Assembly (NCBI GenBank): GCA_037954235.1 | Contig: JBBMOA010000001.1 | Coordinates: forward strand, 18,928,643 to 18,992,642 | Reading direction: 5' to 3' | DNA from: Aulostomus chinensis | Taxonomy: Eukaryota > Chordata > Actinopteri > Syngnathiformes > Aulostomidae | DNA: 64,000 nucleotides | Shown here: positions 1-15,000 of the stretch, piece after piece | Layout: each line of letters starts with the position of its first letter | How positions within the stretch are numbered: the stretch's first letter is position 1 | Notes under the pieces: model-generated | The model's input: only the letters and a program-made list of their open reading frames with translations | The model's database searches: none | What the model was told of the DNA's origin: nothing | Translations under genes and position numbers: made by a program

Positions 1-3000
1 AACTCTGACCACATGACTGTCAGCATCACTTTGAGGTTGTTCAAAACACTTACTACATTACTGTAAGCATCACTGAGTTTATTAGGAACTATCTCTACAT
101 TACTGTTAGCATCATTTTGAGTTCATTAGCAATTCTTACTACATCACTGTCGCATCATTTTGACATCATTAGCAATTCTTCCGACATCACTGTCACATTA
201 TTTTGAGGTTCGTAGCAACTCTTACTACATTATTGGTGCATTATTTTAAGGTTCCTAGCAACTCTTACTACATTACTGTCAGCATCACTTTGAGTTTATT
301 AGCAACTATCACTACATTACTGTTAGCATCATTTTGAGTTGTTGAGCAATTCTCACGAAATCACTGGAGCATTGAACTGAGTTCATGAGCAACTCTTACT
401 AAGTGACTGTCAGCATCACTTTGAGGTTGTTCGAAACTCTTACTACATTACTGTAAGCATCATTGAGTTTCTTAGCAACTATTACTACATTACTGTTAGC
501 ATCATCTTGAGTTCATTTGCAATTCTTCCGACATCACTGTCGCAATATTTTGAGGTTCGTAGCAACTTTTACTACATTACATTCGCATTATTTTGAGGTT
601 TTTAGCAACACTTACTACATGACTGTAAGCATCACTTTGAGGTTATTCGAAACACTTACTACATTACTGTAAGCATCACTGAGTTGATTAGCAACTACCA
701 CTACATTACTTTTAGCATCATTTTGACTATATTACCATTACTTCCGACATCACTGTCGCAGTATTTTGAGGTTCGTAGCTACTTTGACTACATTACTGTC
801 GCATTTTTTTGAGGTTCGTAGCAACTTTTACTACATTACTGTCACATTATTTTGAGGTTCGTAGCAACTCTTACGACATGACTGTCAGCATCACTTTGAG
901 GTTATTCGAAAATTTCACTCCATTACTGTTAGCATCATTTTGAGTTCATTAGCAATTCTTACTACATCACTGTCGCATCAGTTTGAGATTATTAGCAATT
1001 CTTCCGACATCACTGTCGCATTATTCGGAGGTTCGTAGCAACTCTTACTACATTACTGTTGCATTATTTTGAGGTTAGTAGCAACTCTTACTACATGACT
1101 GTCAGCATCACTTTGAGGTTGTTCGAAACAGTTACTACATTACTGTAAGCATCACAGAGTTGATTAGCAACTATCACTACATTACTGTTAGCATCATTTT
1201 GAGTTCATTAGCAATTCTTAAGACATCACTGTCGCAATATTTTGAGGTTAGTTTCAACTCTTCCTACATTACTGTTACTATCATTTTGAGTTCATGAGAA
1301 ATTCTTACTACATCACTGTCGCATCATTTTGATATCATTATCAAGTCTTTGGACATCACTGTAGCATTATTTTGAGTTCATTAGCAAATCTTACTACATT
1401 ACGTTTGCATTATTTTGAGGTTAGTAGCAACTCTGACTACATGACTGTAAGCATCACTTTGAGGTTATTCGAAACTCTTACAACATTACTGTAGGAATCA
1501 CTGAGTTTATTAGCAACTATCACTACATTACTTTTAGCATCATTTTGAGATCATTAGCAATTCTTCTGACATCACTGTTGCATTATTTTGAGGTTCGTAG
1601 CAACTCTTACTACATGACTGTCAGCATTACTTTGAGGTTGTTCAAAACACTTACTACATGACTGTCAGCATCACTTTGAGGTTGTTCGAAACACTTACTA
1701 CATGACTGTCAGCATCACTTTGAGGTTGTTCGAAACACTTACTACATTACTGTAAGCATCACTGAGTTGATTAGCAACTATCACTACGTTACTGTTAGCA
1801 TCATTTTGAGTTCAATAGCAATTCTTCCAACATCACTGTCGCATCATTTTGAGATCATTCGCAATTCTTACTACATCACTGTAGCATTATTTTGAGGTTC
1901 GTAGCAACTCTTACTGCATGACTGTCAGCATCACTTTGAGGTTATTCGAAACTTTCACTCCATTACTGTTAGCATCATTTTGAGTTCATTAGCAATTCTT
2001 ACTACATCACTGTCGCATCAGTTTGAGATTATTAACAATTCTTTTGACATCACTGTCGCATTACTTTGAGTTTCGAAGCAACTCTTACTACATGACTGTC
2101 AGCATAACTTTGAGGTTGTTCGAAACTCTTACTACATTACTGGAAGCATAACTGAGTTGATTAGCAACTATCACTACATTACTGTTCGCATCATTTTGAG
2201 TTCATTAGCAATTCTTCCAACATCACTATCGCAATGTTTTGAGGTTCGTAGCAACTCTTATTACATTACTGTTGCATTATTTAAAGGTTCGTAGCAACTC
2301 TTACTACATTACTGTCGCATTATTTTGAGGTTCGTAGCAACACTTACTACATTATTGTTGCATTATTTTAAGGTTCGTAGCAACTCTTACTACATGACTG
2401 TCAGCATCACTTTGAGTTTATTAGCAACTATCACTACATTACTGTTAGCATCATTTTGAGTTCTTTAGAAATGCTTCCGACATCACTGTCGCAATATTTT
2501 GAGGTTCGTAGCCACACTTACTACATGACTGTCAGCATCACTTTGAGGTTATTCGAAACTTTCACTCCATTACTGTTAGCATCATTTTGAGTTCATTAGC
2601 AATTCTTACTACATCACTGTCGCATCAGTTTGAGATTATTAACAATTCTTTTGACATCACTGTCGCATTACTTTGAGTTTCGAAGCAACCCTTATTACAT
2701 TACTGTCAGCATCACTTTGAGTTCATTAGCAACTATCACTACATTACTGTCAGCATCACTTTGAGTTCATTACCAACTATCACTACATTACTTTTAGCAT
2801 CATTTTGAGGTTAGAAGCAACTCTTACTACAAGACTGTCAGCGTCACTTTGAGTTCATTAGCAACTATCACTACATTACTGTCAGCATCACTTTGAGTTC
2901 ATTAGCAACTATCACTACATTACTTTTAGCATCATTTTGAGGTTAGAAGCAACTCTTACTACAAGACTGTCAGCGTCACTTTGAGGTTCGAATCACTTAC

Positions 3001-6000
3001 TACATTACTGTAAGCATCACTGAGTTGATTAGCAACTATCACTACATTACTGTTAGCATCATTTTGGGTTTATTAGCAACTATCACTACATTACTGTTAG
3101 CGTCATTTTGAGTTTATTAGCAATTCATAGACATCACTGTAGCATTAAATTGAGGTTAGTAGTAACTCTTACTACATGACTGTCAGCATCACTTTGAGGT
3201 TGTTTGAAACACTTACTACATTACTGTAAGCATCACTGAGTTTATTAGCAACTATCACTACATTACGGTTAGCATCATTTTGAGGTTAGAAGCAACTGTT
3301 ACTACATGACTGACAGCATCACTTTTAGGTTGTTGGAAACACTTACTACATTACTGTAAGCATCACTGAGTTAATTAGCAACTATCACTACATTACTGTT
3401 AGCATCATCTTGAGTTCATTAGCGATTCTTCCGACATCACTGTCGCAATATTTTGAGGTTCGTAGCAAATTTTACTACATTACTGTCGCATTTTTTTGAG
3501 GTTCGTAGCAACTCTTACTACATGACTTTCAGCATCACTTTGAGGTTATTCGAAACGTTCACTCCATTACTTTTAGCATCATTTTGAGATCATTACCAAT
3601 TTTTCTGACATCACTGTCGCATCATTTTGAGATCTTTAGCAATTCTTCTGACATCACTGTCGCATTATTTTGAGGTTCGTAGCAACTCTTACTACATGAC
3701 TGTCAGCATCACTTTGAGGTTATTCGAAACACTTACTACATTACTGCAAGCATCACTGAGTTGATTAGCAACTATCACTACATTACTGTTAGCATCATTT
3801 TAAGTTCATTAGCAATTCTTCCGACATCACTGTCGCAATATTTTGAGGTTTGTAGCAACTTTTATTACATTACTTTCGCATTATTTTGAGGTTTGTAGCA
3901 ACTCTTACTTCATGACTGTCAGCATCACTTTGAGGTTCGTAGCAACTCTTAGTACATGACTGTCAGCATCACTTTGAGGTTATTCGAAACGTTCACTCCA
4001 TTACTGTGAGCATCATTTTGAGTTCATTATCAATTCTTCTGACATCGCTGTCACATCATTTTGAGATCTTTCGCAATTCTTCTGACATCACTGTCGCAAT
4101 ATTTTGAGGTTCGTAGCAACTCTTACTACATGACTGTCAGCATCACTTTGAGGTTCTTCGAAACACTTACTACATTACTGAAAGCATTACTGACTTGATT
4201 AGCAACTATCACTACATTACTGAAAGCATCATTTTGAGTTCATTAGCAATTCTTCCGACATCACTGTCGCAATATTTTGAGGTTCGTAGCAACTTTTACT
4301 ACATTACTGTCGCATTATTTTGAGGTTCGTAGAAACTCTTAGTACATGACTGTCAGCATCACTTTGAGGTTATTCGAAACGTTCACTCCATTACTGTTTG
4401 CATCATTTTGATTTCATTAGCAATTCTTACTAAATCACTGTCGCATCATTTTGAGATCATTAGCAATTGTTCTGACATCACTGTCACATTATTTTGAGGT
4501 TCGTAGCAACTTTTACTACATTATTGTTGCATAATTTTAAGGTTCGTAGCAACTCTTATTACATGACTCTCAGCATCACTTTGAGGTTATTCGAAAGTTT
4601 CACTCCATTACTGTTATCATCATTTTGAGTTCATTAGCAATTCTTACTACATCACTGTCGCATTATTTTGAGGTTCGTAGCAACTCTTACTACATGACTG
4701 TCAGCATCACTTTCAGGTTGTTCGAAACACTTACTACATTACTGTAAGCACCACTGAGTTGATTAGCAACTATCACTACATTACTGTTAGCATCATTTTG
4801 AGTTCATTAGCAATTCTTCCGACATCACTGTCGCAATATTTTGAGGTTCGTAGCAACTTTTACTACATTACCGTTGCATTATTTTGAGGTTCGTAGCAAC
4901 TCTTAGTACATGACTGTCAGCATCACTTTGAGGTTATTCGAAACACTTACTACATGACTGTCAGCATCACTTTGAGGTTATTCGAAACTTTCACTCCATT
5001 ACTGTTAGCATCATTTTGAGTTCATTAGCAATTCTTCCGACATCACTGTCGCAATATTTTAAGGTTCATAGCAACTTTTACTACATTACTGTCCGCATCA
5101 CTTTGAGGTTATTCGAAACTTTCACTCCATTACTGTTAGCATCATTTTGAGTTCATTAGCAATTCTTACTACGTCACTGTCGCATCATTTTGAGATCATT
5201 AGCAATTCTTCCGACATCACTGTCGCAATATTTTGAGGTTCGTAGCAACTTTTACTACATCACTGTCGCATCATTTTGACATCATTAGCAATTCTTCCGA
5301 CATCACTGTCACATTATTTTGAGGTTCGTAGCAACTCTTACTACATTATTGTTGCATTATTTTAAGGTTCGTAGCAACTCTTACTACATTACTGTCAGCA
5401 TCACTTTGAGTTTATTAGCAAGTATCACGACATTACTGTTCGCATCATTTTGAGTTGTTGAGCAATTCTCACGACATCACTGTAGCATTAAATTGAGTTC
5501 ATTAGCAACTCTTACTAAATTACTGTCAGCATCACTTTGAGGTTGTTCGAAACTCTTACTACATTACTTTAAGCATCACTGAGTTTCTAAGCAACTATCA
5601 CTATATTACTGTTAGCATCATCTTGAGTTCATTAGCAATTCTTCCGACATCACTGTCGCAATATTTTGAGGTTCGTAGCAACTTTTACTACATCACTGTC
5701 GCATCATTTTGAGTTCATTATCAATTCTTCCTAAATCACTGTCGAATCATTTTGAGATCATTCGCAATTCTTCTGACATCACTGTCACATTATTTTTAGG
5801 TTCGTAGCAACTCTTACTATATCATTGTTGCATTATTTTAAGGTTCGTAGCCACTCTTACTACATTACTGTCAGCATCACTTTGAGTTTTTTAGCAACTA
5901 TCACTACATTACTGTTAGCATCATTTTGAGTTCATTAGCAAGTCTTACTACATCACTGCAGCATTAAATTGAGGTTAGTAGCAACTCTTACTTCATGACT

Positions 6001-9000
6001 GTCAGCATCACTTTGAGGTTGTTGGAAACACTTACTACATTACTGTAAGCATCACTGAGTTTCTTAGCAACTATCACTACATTACTGTTAGCATCATCTT
6101 AAGTTCATTAGCAATTCTTCCGACATCACTGTCGCAATATTTTGAGGTTCGTAGAAACTTTTACTACATTACTGTCGCATTATTTTGAGGTTTGTAGCAA
6201 CACTTACTGCATGACTGTAAGCATCACTTTGAGGTTATTCGAAAGTTTCACTCCATTACTGTAAGCATCACTGAGTTGATTAGCAACTATCACTATATTA
6301 CTGTTAGCATCATTTTGAGTTCATTAGCATTTCTTCCGACATCACTGTCGCAATATTTTGAGGTTCGTAGCAACTCTTACTACATTACTGTTGCATTATT
6401 TTAAGGTTCGTAGCAACTCTTACTACATTATTGTTGCATTATTTTAAGGTTCGTACCAACTCTTACTACATTACTGTCAGCATCACTTTTAGTTTTTTAG
6501 CAGCAATCACTACATTACTGTTAGCATCATTTTGAGTTGTTGAGCAATTCTCACGACATCACTGTAGCACTAAATTGAGTTCATTAGCAACTCTTACTAC
6601 ATGACTGTCAGCATCACTTTGAGGTTGTTCGAAACTCTTACTACATTACTGTAAGCATTACTGAGTTTCTTAGCAACTATCACTCCATTAATTTTCGCAT
6701 CATTTTGAGTTCATTAGCAATTCTTCCGACATCACTGTCGCAATATTTTGAGGTTCGTAGCAACTTTTACTACATTACTTTCGCATTATTTTGAGGTTCG
6801 TAGCAACATTTACTCCATAACTGTAAGTATCACTTTGAGGTTATTTGAAAGTTTCTCTCCATTACTGTTCGCATCATTTTGAGTTCATTAGCAATTCTTC
6901 CGACATCACTGTCGCAATATTTTGAGGTTCGTAGCAACTCTTATTACATGACTCTCAGCATCACTTTGAGGTTATTCGAAAGTTTCACTCCATTACTGTT
7001 ATCATCATTTTGAGTTCATTAGCAATTCTTACTACATCACTGTCGCATTATTTTGAGGTTCGTAGCAACTCTTACTACATTATTGTTGCATTTTTTTAAG
7101 GTTCGTAGCAACACTTACTCCATGACTGTCAGCATCACTTTGAGGTTATTCGAAACTTTCACTCCATTACTGTTAGCATCATTTTGAGTTCATTAGCAAT
7201 TCTTATTACATCACTGTTGCATCATTTTGAGATCTTTAGCAATTCTTCTGACATCAATGTCGCATTATTTTGAGGTTCGTAGCAACTCTTACTACATTAC
7301 TGTCGCATTATTTTGAGTTCATGAGCAACTCTTACTACATTACTGTCAGCATCACTTTGAGGTTATTCGAAACACTTACTACATTACTGTAAGCATCACT
7401 GACTTGATTAGCAACTACCACTACATTACTGTTAGCTTCATTTTAAGTTCATGAGCAATTCTTCCGACATCAGTCGCAATATTTTGAGGTTCGTAGCAAC
7501 TTTTACTACATTACTGTCGCATTATTTTGAGGTTCGTAGCAACTCTTAGTACATGACTGTCAGCATCACTTTGAGGTTATTCGAAACACTAACTACATTA
7601 CTGTAAGCATCACTGAGTTGATTAGCAAATATCACTACATTACTTTTAGCATCATTTTGAGTTCATTAGCAATTCTTCCGACATCACTGTCGCATCATTT
7701 TGAGATCATTAGCAATTCTTCTGACATCACTGTCACATTATTTTGAGGTTCGTAGCAACTCTTACTACATTACTGTCAGCATCACTTTGAGTTTTTGAGC
7801 AATTCTAACGACATCACTGTAGCATTGAATTGAGTTCATTAGCAACTCTTACTAAATGACTGTCAGCATCACTTTGAGGGTGTTCGAAACTCTTACTACA
7901 TTACTGTAAGCATCACTGACTTGATTAGCAACTATCACTACATTACTGTTTGCATCATCTTGAGTTCATTCGCAATTCTTCCGACATCACTGTCGCAATA
8001 TTTTGAGGTTCGTAGCAACTTTTACTACATTACTGTCCCATTTTTTTGAGGTTCGTAGCAACACTTACTACGTGACTGTCAGCATCACTTTGAGGTTATT
8101 CGAAACTTTCACTCCATTACTGTTAGGATCTTTTTGAGTTCATTAGCAATTTTTATTACATCACTTTTGCATCATTTTGAGATCATTAGCAACTTTTACT
8201 ACATTACTTTCGCATTATTTTGAGGTTCGTAGCAACTCTTACTACATTACTGTCAGCATCACTTTGAGTTTATTAGCAACTATCACTACATTACTGTTAG
8301 CATCATTTTGAGTTCATGAGAAATTCTCACGACATCACTGTAGCATTGAATTGAGTTCATTAGCAACTCTTACTAAATGACTGTCAGCATCACTTTAAGG
8401 TTGTTCTAAACTCTTACTACATTACTGTAAGCATCACTTTGAGGTTATTCGAAAGTTTCACTCCATTACTGTTAGCATCATCTTGAGTTCATTAGCAATT
8501 CTTCCGACATCACTGTCGCAATATTTTGAGGTTCGTAGCAACTTTGACGACATTACTTTCGCATTATTTTGAGGTTTGTAGCAACACTTACTTCATGACT
8601 GTCAGCATCACTTTGAGGTTATTCGAAAGTTTCACTCCATTACTGTTATCATCATTTTGAGATCATGACCACTTCTTCTGACATCACTGTCGCATCATTT
8701 TGAGATCTTTAGCAATCCTTCCGACATCACTGTCGCATTATTTTGAGGTTCGTAGCAACTCTTAGTACATGACTGTCAGCATCGCTTTGAGGTTATTCGA
8801 AACGTTCACTCCATTACTGTTAGCATCATTTTGAGTTCATGAGCAATTCTTACTAAATCACTGTTGCATCATTTTGAGATCTTTAGCAATTCTTCTGACA
8901 TCACTGTCGCATTATTTTGAGGTTCGTAGCAACTCTTCCTAATGACTGTCACCATCACTTTGAGGTTATTCGCAACTATTACTACATTACTGTAAGCATC

Positions 9001-12000
9001 ACTGAGTTGATTAGCAACTGTCACTACATTACTGTTAGCATCATTTTAAGTTCATTAGCAATTCTTCCGACATCACTGTCGCAATATTTTGAGGTTCATA
9101 GCGACTTTTACTACATTACTGTCGCATTATATTGAGGTTTGTTGCAACTCTTACTACATGACTTTCAGCATCACTTTGAGGTTATTCGAAACACTTACTA
9201 CATTACTGTAAGCATCACTGAGTTGATTAGCAACTATCACTCCATTACTGTGAGCATCATTTTGAGTTCATTAGCAATTCTTCTGAAATCACTGTTGCAA
9301 TATTTTGAGGTTCGTAGCAACTCTTACTACATTACTGTTGCATTATTTTAAGGTTCGTAGCAACTCTTACTACATTAATGTCAGCATCACTTTGAGTTTA
9401 TTAGCAACTATCACTACATTACTTTTAGCATCATTTTGAGTTGTTGAGCAATTCTCACGACATCACTGTAGCATTAAATTGAGTTCATTAGCAACTCTTA
9501 CTAAATGACCGTCAGCATCACTTTGAGGTTTTTCGAAACTCTTACTACATTACTGTAAGCATCACTGAGTTTCTTAGCAACTATCACTACATTACTGTCA
9601 GCATCACTTTGAGTTTTTTAGCAACTATCACTACATTACTGTTAGCATCATTTTGAGTTTATGAGCAATTCTAACGACATCACTGTAGCATTGAATTGAG
9701 TTCATTAGCAACTCTTACTAAATGACTGTCAGCATCACTTTGAGGGTGTTCGAAACTCTTACTACATTACTTTAAGCATCACTGACTTGATGAGCAACTA
9801 CCACTACATTACTGTTTGCATCATCTTGAGTTCATTAGCAATTCTTCCGACATCACTGTCGCAATATTTTGAGGTTCATAGCAACTTTTACTGCATTACT
9901 TTCGCATTTTTTTGATGTTTGTAGCAACTCTGACTACATTATTGTTGCATTATTTTAAGGTTCGTAGCAACACTTACTACATGACTGTCAGCATCACTTT
10001 GAGGTTTTTCGAAACGTTCACTCCATTACTGTTAGCATCATTTTTAGTTCATGAGCAATTCTTACTAAATCACTGTCGTATCATTTTGAGATCATTAGCA
10101 ATTCCTCCGACATCACTGTTGCAATATTTGGAGTTTCGTAGCAACTCTTTCTACATGACTGTCAGCATCACTTTGAGGTTATTCGAAAGTTTCACTCCAT
10201 TACTGTTAGCATCATTTTGAGATCATTACCAATTCTTCTGACATCACTGTCGCATCATTTTGAGATCTTTAGCAATTCTTCCGACATCACTGTCGCATTA
10301 TTTTGAGGTTCGTAGCAACACTTAGTACATGACTGTCAGCATCACTTTGAGGTTGTTCGAAACTCTTACTACATTAGTTTAAACATCACTGAGTTTCTTA
10401 GCAACTATCACTACATTACTTTTAGCATCATCTTGAGTTCATTAGCAATTCTTCCGACATCACTGTCGCAATATTTTGAGGTTCGTAGCAACTCTTACTA
10501 CATGACTGTCAGCATCACTTTGAGGTTATTCGAAACACTTACTACATTACTGTTAGCATCACTGAGTTGATTAGCAACTATCACTACATTACTTTTAGCA
10601 TCATCTTGAGTTCATTAGCAATTCTTCCGACATCACTGTCGCAATATTTTGAGGTTCGTAGCATCTTTTACTCCATTACTGTCGCATTATTTTGAGGTTT
10701 GTAGCAACTCTTAGTACATGACTGTCAGCATCACTTTGAGGTTATTCGAAACGTTCACTCCATTACTGTTAGCATCATTTTGAGTTCATTAGCAATTCTT
10801 ACTAAATCACTTTCGAATCATTTTGAGATCATTAGCAATTCTTCTGACATCACTGTCACATTATTTTGAGGTTCGTAGCAACTCTTACTACATTACTGTC
10901 AGCATCACTTTGAGTTTATTAGCAACTATCACTACATTAGTGTTTGCATTATTTGAGTTTATGAGCAATTCTCACGACATCACTGTAGCATAATTTTGAG
11001 TTCATTAGCAATTCTTACCACATCACTGTCGCATCATTTTGAGATCATTAGCAATTCTTCCGACATCACTGTCGCATTATTTTGAGGTTCATAGCAACTC
11101 TTACTACATGACTGTCAGCATCACTTTGAGGTTATTCGAAAGTTTCACTTCATTACTGTTAGCATCATTTTGAGTTCATTAGCAATTCTTACTACATCAC
11201 TGTCGCATCATTTTGAGATCATTAGCAATTCTTCTGACATTACTGTCGCATTATTTTGAGGTTCGTAGCAACTCTTAGTACATGACTGTCAGCATCACTT
11301 TGAGGTGATTCGAAACGTTCACTCCATGACTGTTAGCATCATTTTGAGTTCATTAGCAATTCTTACTAAATCACTGTCGCATCATTTTGAGATCATTAGC
11401 AATTCTTCTGACATCACTGTCACATTATTTTGAGGTTCGTAGCAACTCTTACTACATTATTGTTGCATTATTTTAAGGTTTTTTAGCAACTCTTACTACA
11501 TTATTGTCAGCATCACTTTGAGTTTATTAGCAACTATCACTACATTACTGTTAGCATCATTTTGAGTTTATGAGCAATTCTCACGACATCACTGTAGCAT
11601 TGAATTGAGTTCATTAGCAACTCTTACTAAATGACTCTCAGCATCACTTTGAGGTTGTTCGAAACTCTTACTACATTACTGTAAGCATCACTGACTTGAT
11701 TAGCAACTACCACTACATTACTGTTCACATCATTTTAAGTTCATGAGCAATTCTTCCGACATCACTGTCGCAATATTTTGAGGTTCGTAGCAACTTTTAC
11801 TACATTACTGTCGCATTATTTTGAGGTTCGTAGCAACTCTTTCTACATTACTGTCAGCATCACTTTAAGTTTATTAGCAACTATCACTACATTACTGTTC
11901 GCATCATTTTGAGTTGTTGAGCAATTCTCACGACATCACTGTAGCATTAAATTGAGTTCATTAGCAACTCTTACTAAATGACTGTCAGCATCACTTTGAG

Positions 12001-15000
12001 GTTGTTCGAAACTCTTACTACATTACTGTAAGCATCACTGAGTTTCTTAGCAACTATCACTACATTACTGTTAGCATCATCTTGAGTTCATTAGCAATTC
12101 TTCCGACATCACTGTCGCAATATTTTGAGGTTCGTAGCAACTCTTACTACATGACTGTCAGCATCACTTTGAGGTTATTCGAAACACTTACTACATTACT
12201 GTTAGCATCACTGAGTTGATTAGCAACTATCACTACATTACTTTTAGCATCATCTTGAGTTCATTAGCAATTCTTCCGACATCACTGTCGCAATATTTTG
12301 AGGTTCGTAGCATCTTTTACTCCATTACTGTCGCATTATTTTGAGGTTTGTAGCAACTCTTAGTACATGACTGTCAGCATCACTTTGAGGTTATTCGAAA
12401 CGTTCACTCCATTACTGTTAGCATCATTTTGAGTTCATTAGCAATTCTTACTAAATCACTTTCGAATCATTTTGAGATCATTAGCAATTCTTCTGACATC
12501 ACTGTCACATTATTTTGAGGTTCGTAGCAACTCTTACTACATTATTGTTGCATTATTTTAAGGTTCCTAGCAACTCTTACTACATTACTGTCAACATCAC
12601 TTTGAGTTTATTAGCAACTATCACTACATTAGTGTTTGCATTATTTGAGTTTATGAGCAATTCTCACGACATCACTGTTGCATAATTTTGAGTTCATTAG
12701 CAATTCTTACTACATCACTGTCGCATCATTTTGAGATCATTAGCAATTCTTCCGACATCACTGTCGCATTATTTTGAGGTTCATAGCAACTCTTAGTACA
12801 AGACTGTCAGCATCACTTTGAGGTTATTCGAAACGTTCACTCCATTACTGTTAGCATCATTTTGAGTTCATGAGCAATTCTTACTAAATCACTGTCGCAT
12901 CATTTTGAGATCTTTAGCAATTCTTCTGACATCACCGTCGCATTATTTTGAGGTTCATAGCAACTCTTACTACATTACTGTCGCATTATTTTGAGGTTCG
13001 TAGCAACTCTTCCTACATGACTTTCACCATCACTTTGAGGTTATTCGAAACACTTACTACATTACTGTAAGCATCACTAACTTGATTAGCAACTACCACT
13101 ACATTACTGTTAGCATCATTTTAAGTTCATTACCATTTCTTCCGACATCACTGTCGCAATATTTTGAGGTTCGTAGCAACTCTTAGTACATGACTGTCAG
13201 CATCACTTTGAGGTTATTCAAAACACTTACTACATTACTGTAAGCATCACTGACTTGATTAGCAACTATCACTACATTACTGTTAGCATCATTTTGAGTT
13301 CATTAGCAATTCTTCCCACATCACTGTCGCAATATTTTGAGGTTCGTAGCAACTTTTACTACATTACTGTTGCATTATTTTAAGGTTCGTAGCAACTCTT
13401 ACTACATGACTGTCCGCATCACTTTGAGGTTGTTCGAAACACTTACTACATTACTGTAAGCATCACTGACTTGATTAGCAACTATCACTACATTACTGTT
13501 AGCATCATTTTGAGTTCATTAGCAATTCTTCCGACATCACTGTCGCAATATTTTGAGGTTCGTAGCAACTTTTACTACATTACTGTCGCATTTTTTTAAG
13601 GTTCGTAGCAACTCTTACTACATTACTGTCAGCATCACTTTGATTTTATTAGCAAGTATCACTAAATTACTGGAAGCATCACTGAGTTTCTTTGCAACTA
13701 TCACTACATTACTGTTAGCATCATCTTGAGTTCATTAGCAATTCTTCCGACATCACTGTCGCAATATTTTGAGGTTCAAAGCAACTTGTACTACATTACT
13801 GTCGCATTATTTTGAGGTTATTAGCAGCTCTTTCTAGATTACCGTCAGCATCATTTTGAGTTAATTCGCAATTCTTCTGACATCACTGTCGCATTATTTT
13901 GAGGTTTGTAGCAACTCTTCCTACATGATTGTCAGCATCACTTTGAGGTTATTCGAAACGTTCACTCCATTACTGTTAGCATCATGTTGAGTTTATGAGC
14001 AATTCTTACTCCATCACTGTCGCATCATTTTGAGATCATTAGCAATGCTTCCAACATCACTGTCGCATTATTTTGAGGTTCGTAGCAACTCTTACTACAT
14101 TACTGTCAGCATCACTTTGAGGTTATTCGAAACTTTCACTACATTACTGTTAGCATCATTTTGAGTTCATTAGCAATTCCTCCGACATCACTGTCGCATT
14201 ATTTTGAGGTTTGTAGCAACTCTCACTACATGACTGTCAGCATCACTTTGAGGTTTTTCGAAACATTTACTACATTTCTGTAAGCATCACTGAGTTCATT
14301 AGCAACTATCACTACATTACTGTTGCATCATTTTGAGATCATTACCAATTCTTCCAACATCACTGTCGCAATATTTTGAGGTTCGTAGCAACTTTTACTA
14401 CATTAATGTTGCATCACTGAGTTTTTTAGCAACTATCACTACATTACTGTTCGCATCATTTTGAGTTCATTTGCAATTCTTCCGACATCACTGTCGCATT
14501 ATTTTGAGCTTCGTTGCAACCCTTACTACATGACTGTCAGCATCACTTTGCGTTTATTAGCAACTATCACTACATTACGGTTAGCATCATTTTGTGTTCA
14601 TTAGCATATCTTACGACATCACTGTCACATCATTTTGAGATCATTAGCAATTCTTCCAACATCACTGTCGCCTTATTTTGAGGTTCGTAGCAACTCTTAG
14701 TACATGACTGTCAGCATCACTTTGAGGTTATTCAAAACTTTCACTCCATTACTGATAGCATCATTTTTAGTTTATTAGCAATTCTTATGACATCACTGTC
14801 GCATTATTTTGAGATCATTAGCAATTCTTACGACATCACTGTCGCATCATTTTGAGATCATTAGCAATTCTTACTACATCACTGTCACATTATTTTGACC
14901 TTCGTAGCAACCCTTACTACATGACTGTCAGCATCACTTTGAGTTTATTAGCAACTATCACTACATTACGGTTAGCATCATTTTGAGTTCATTAGCAATT

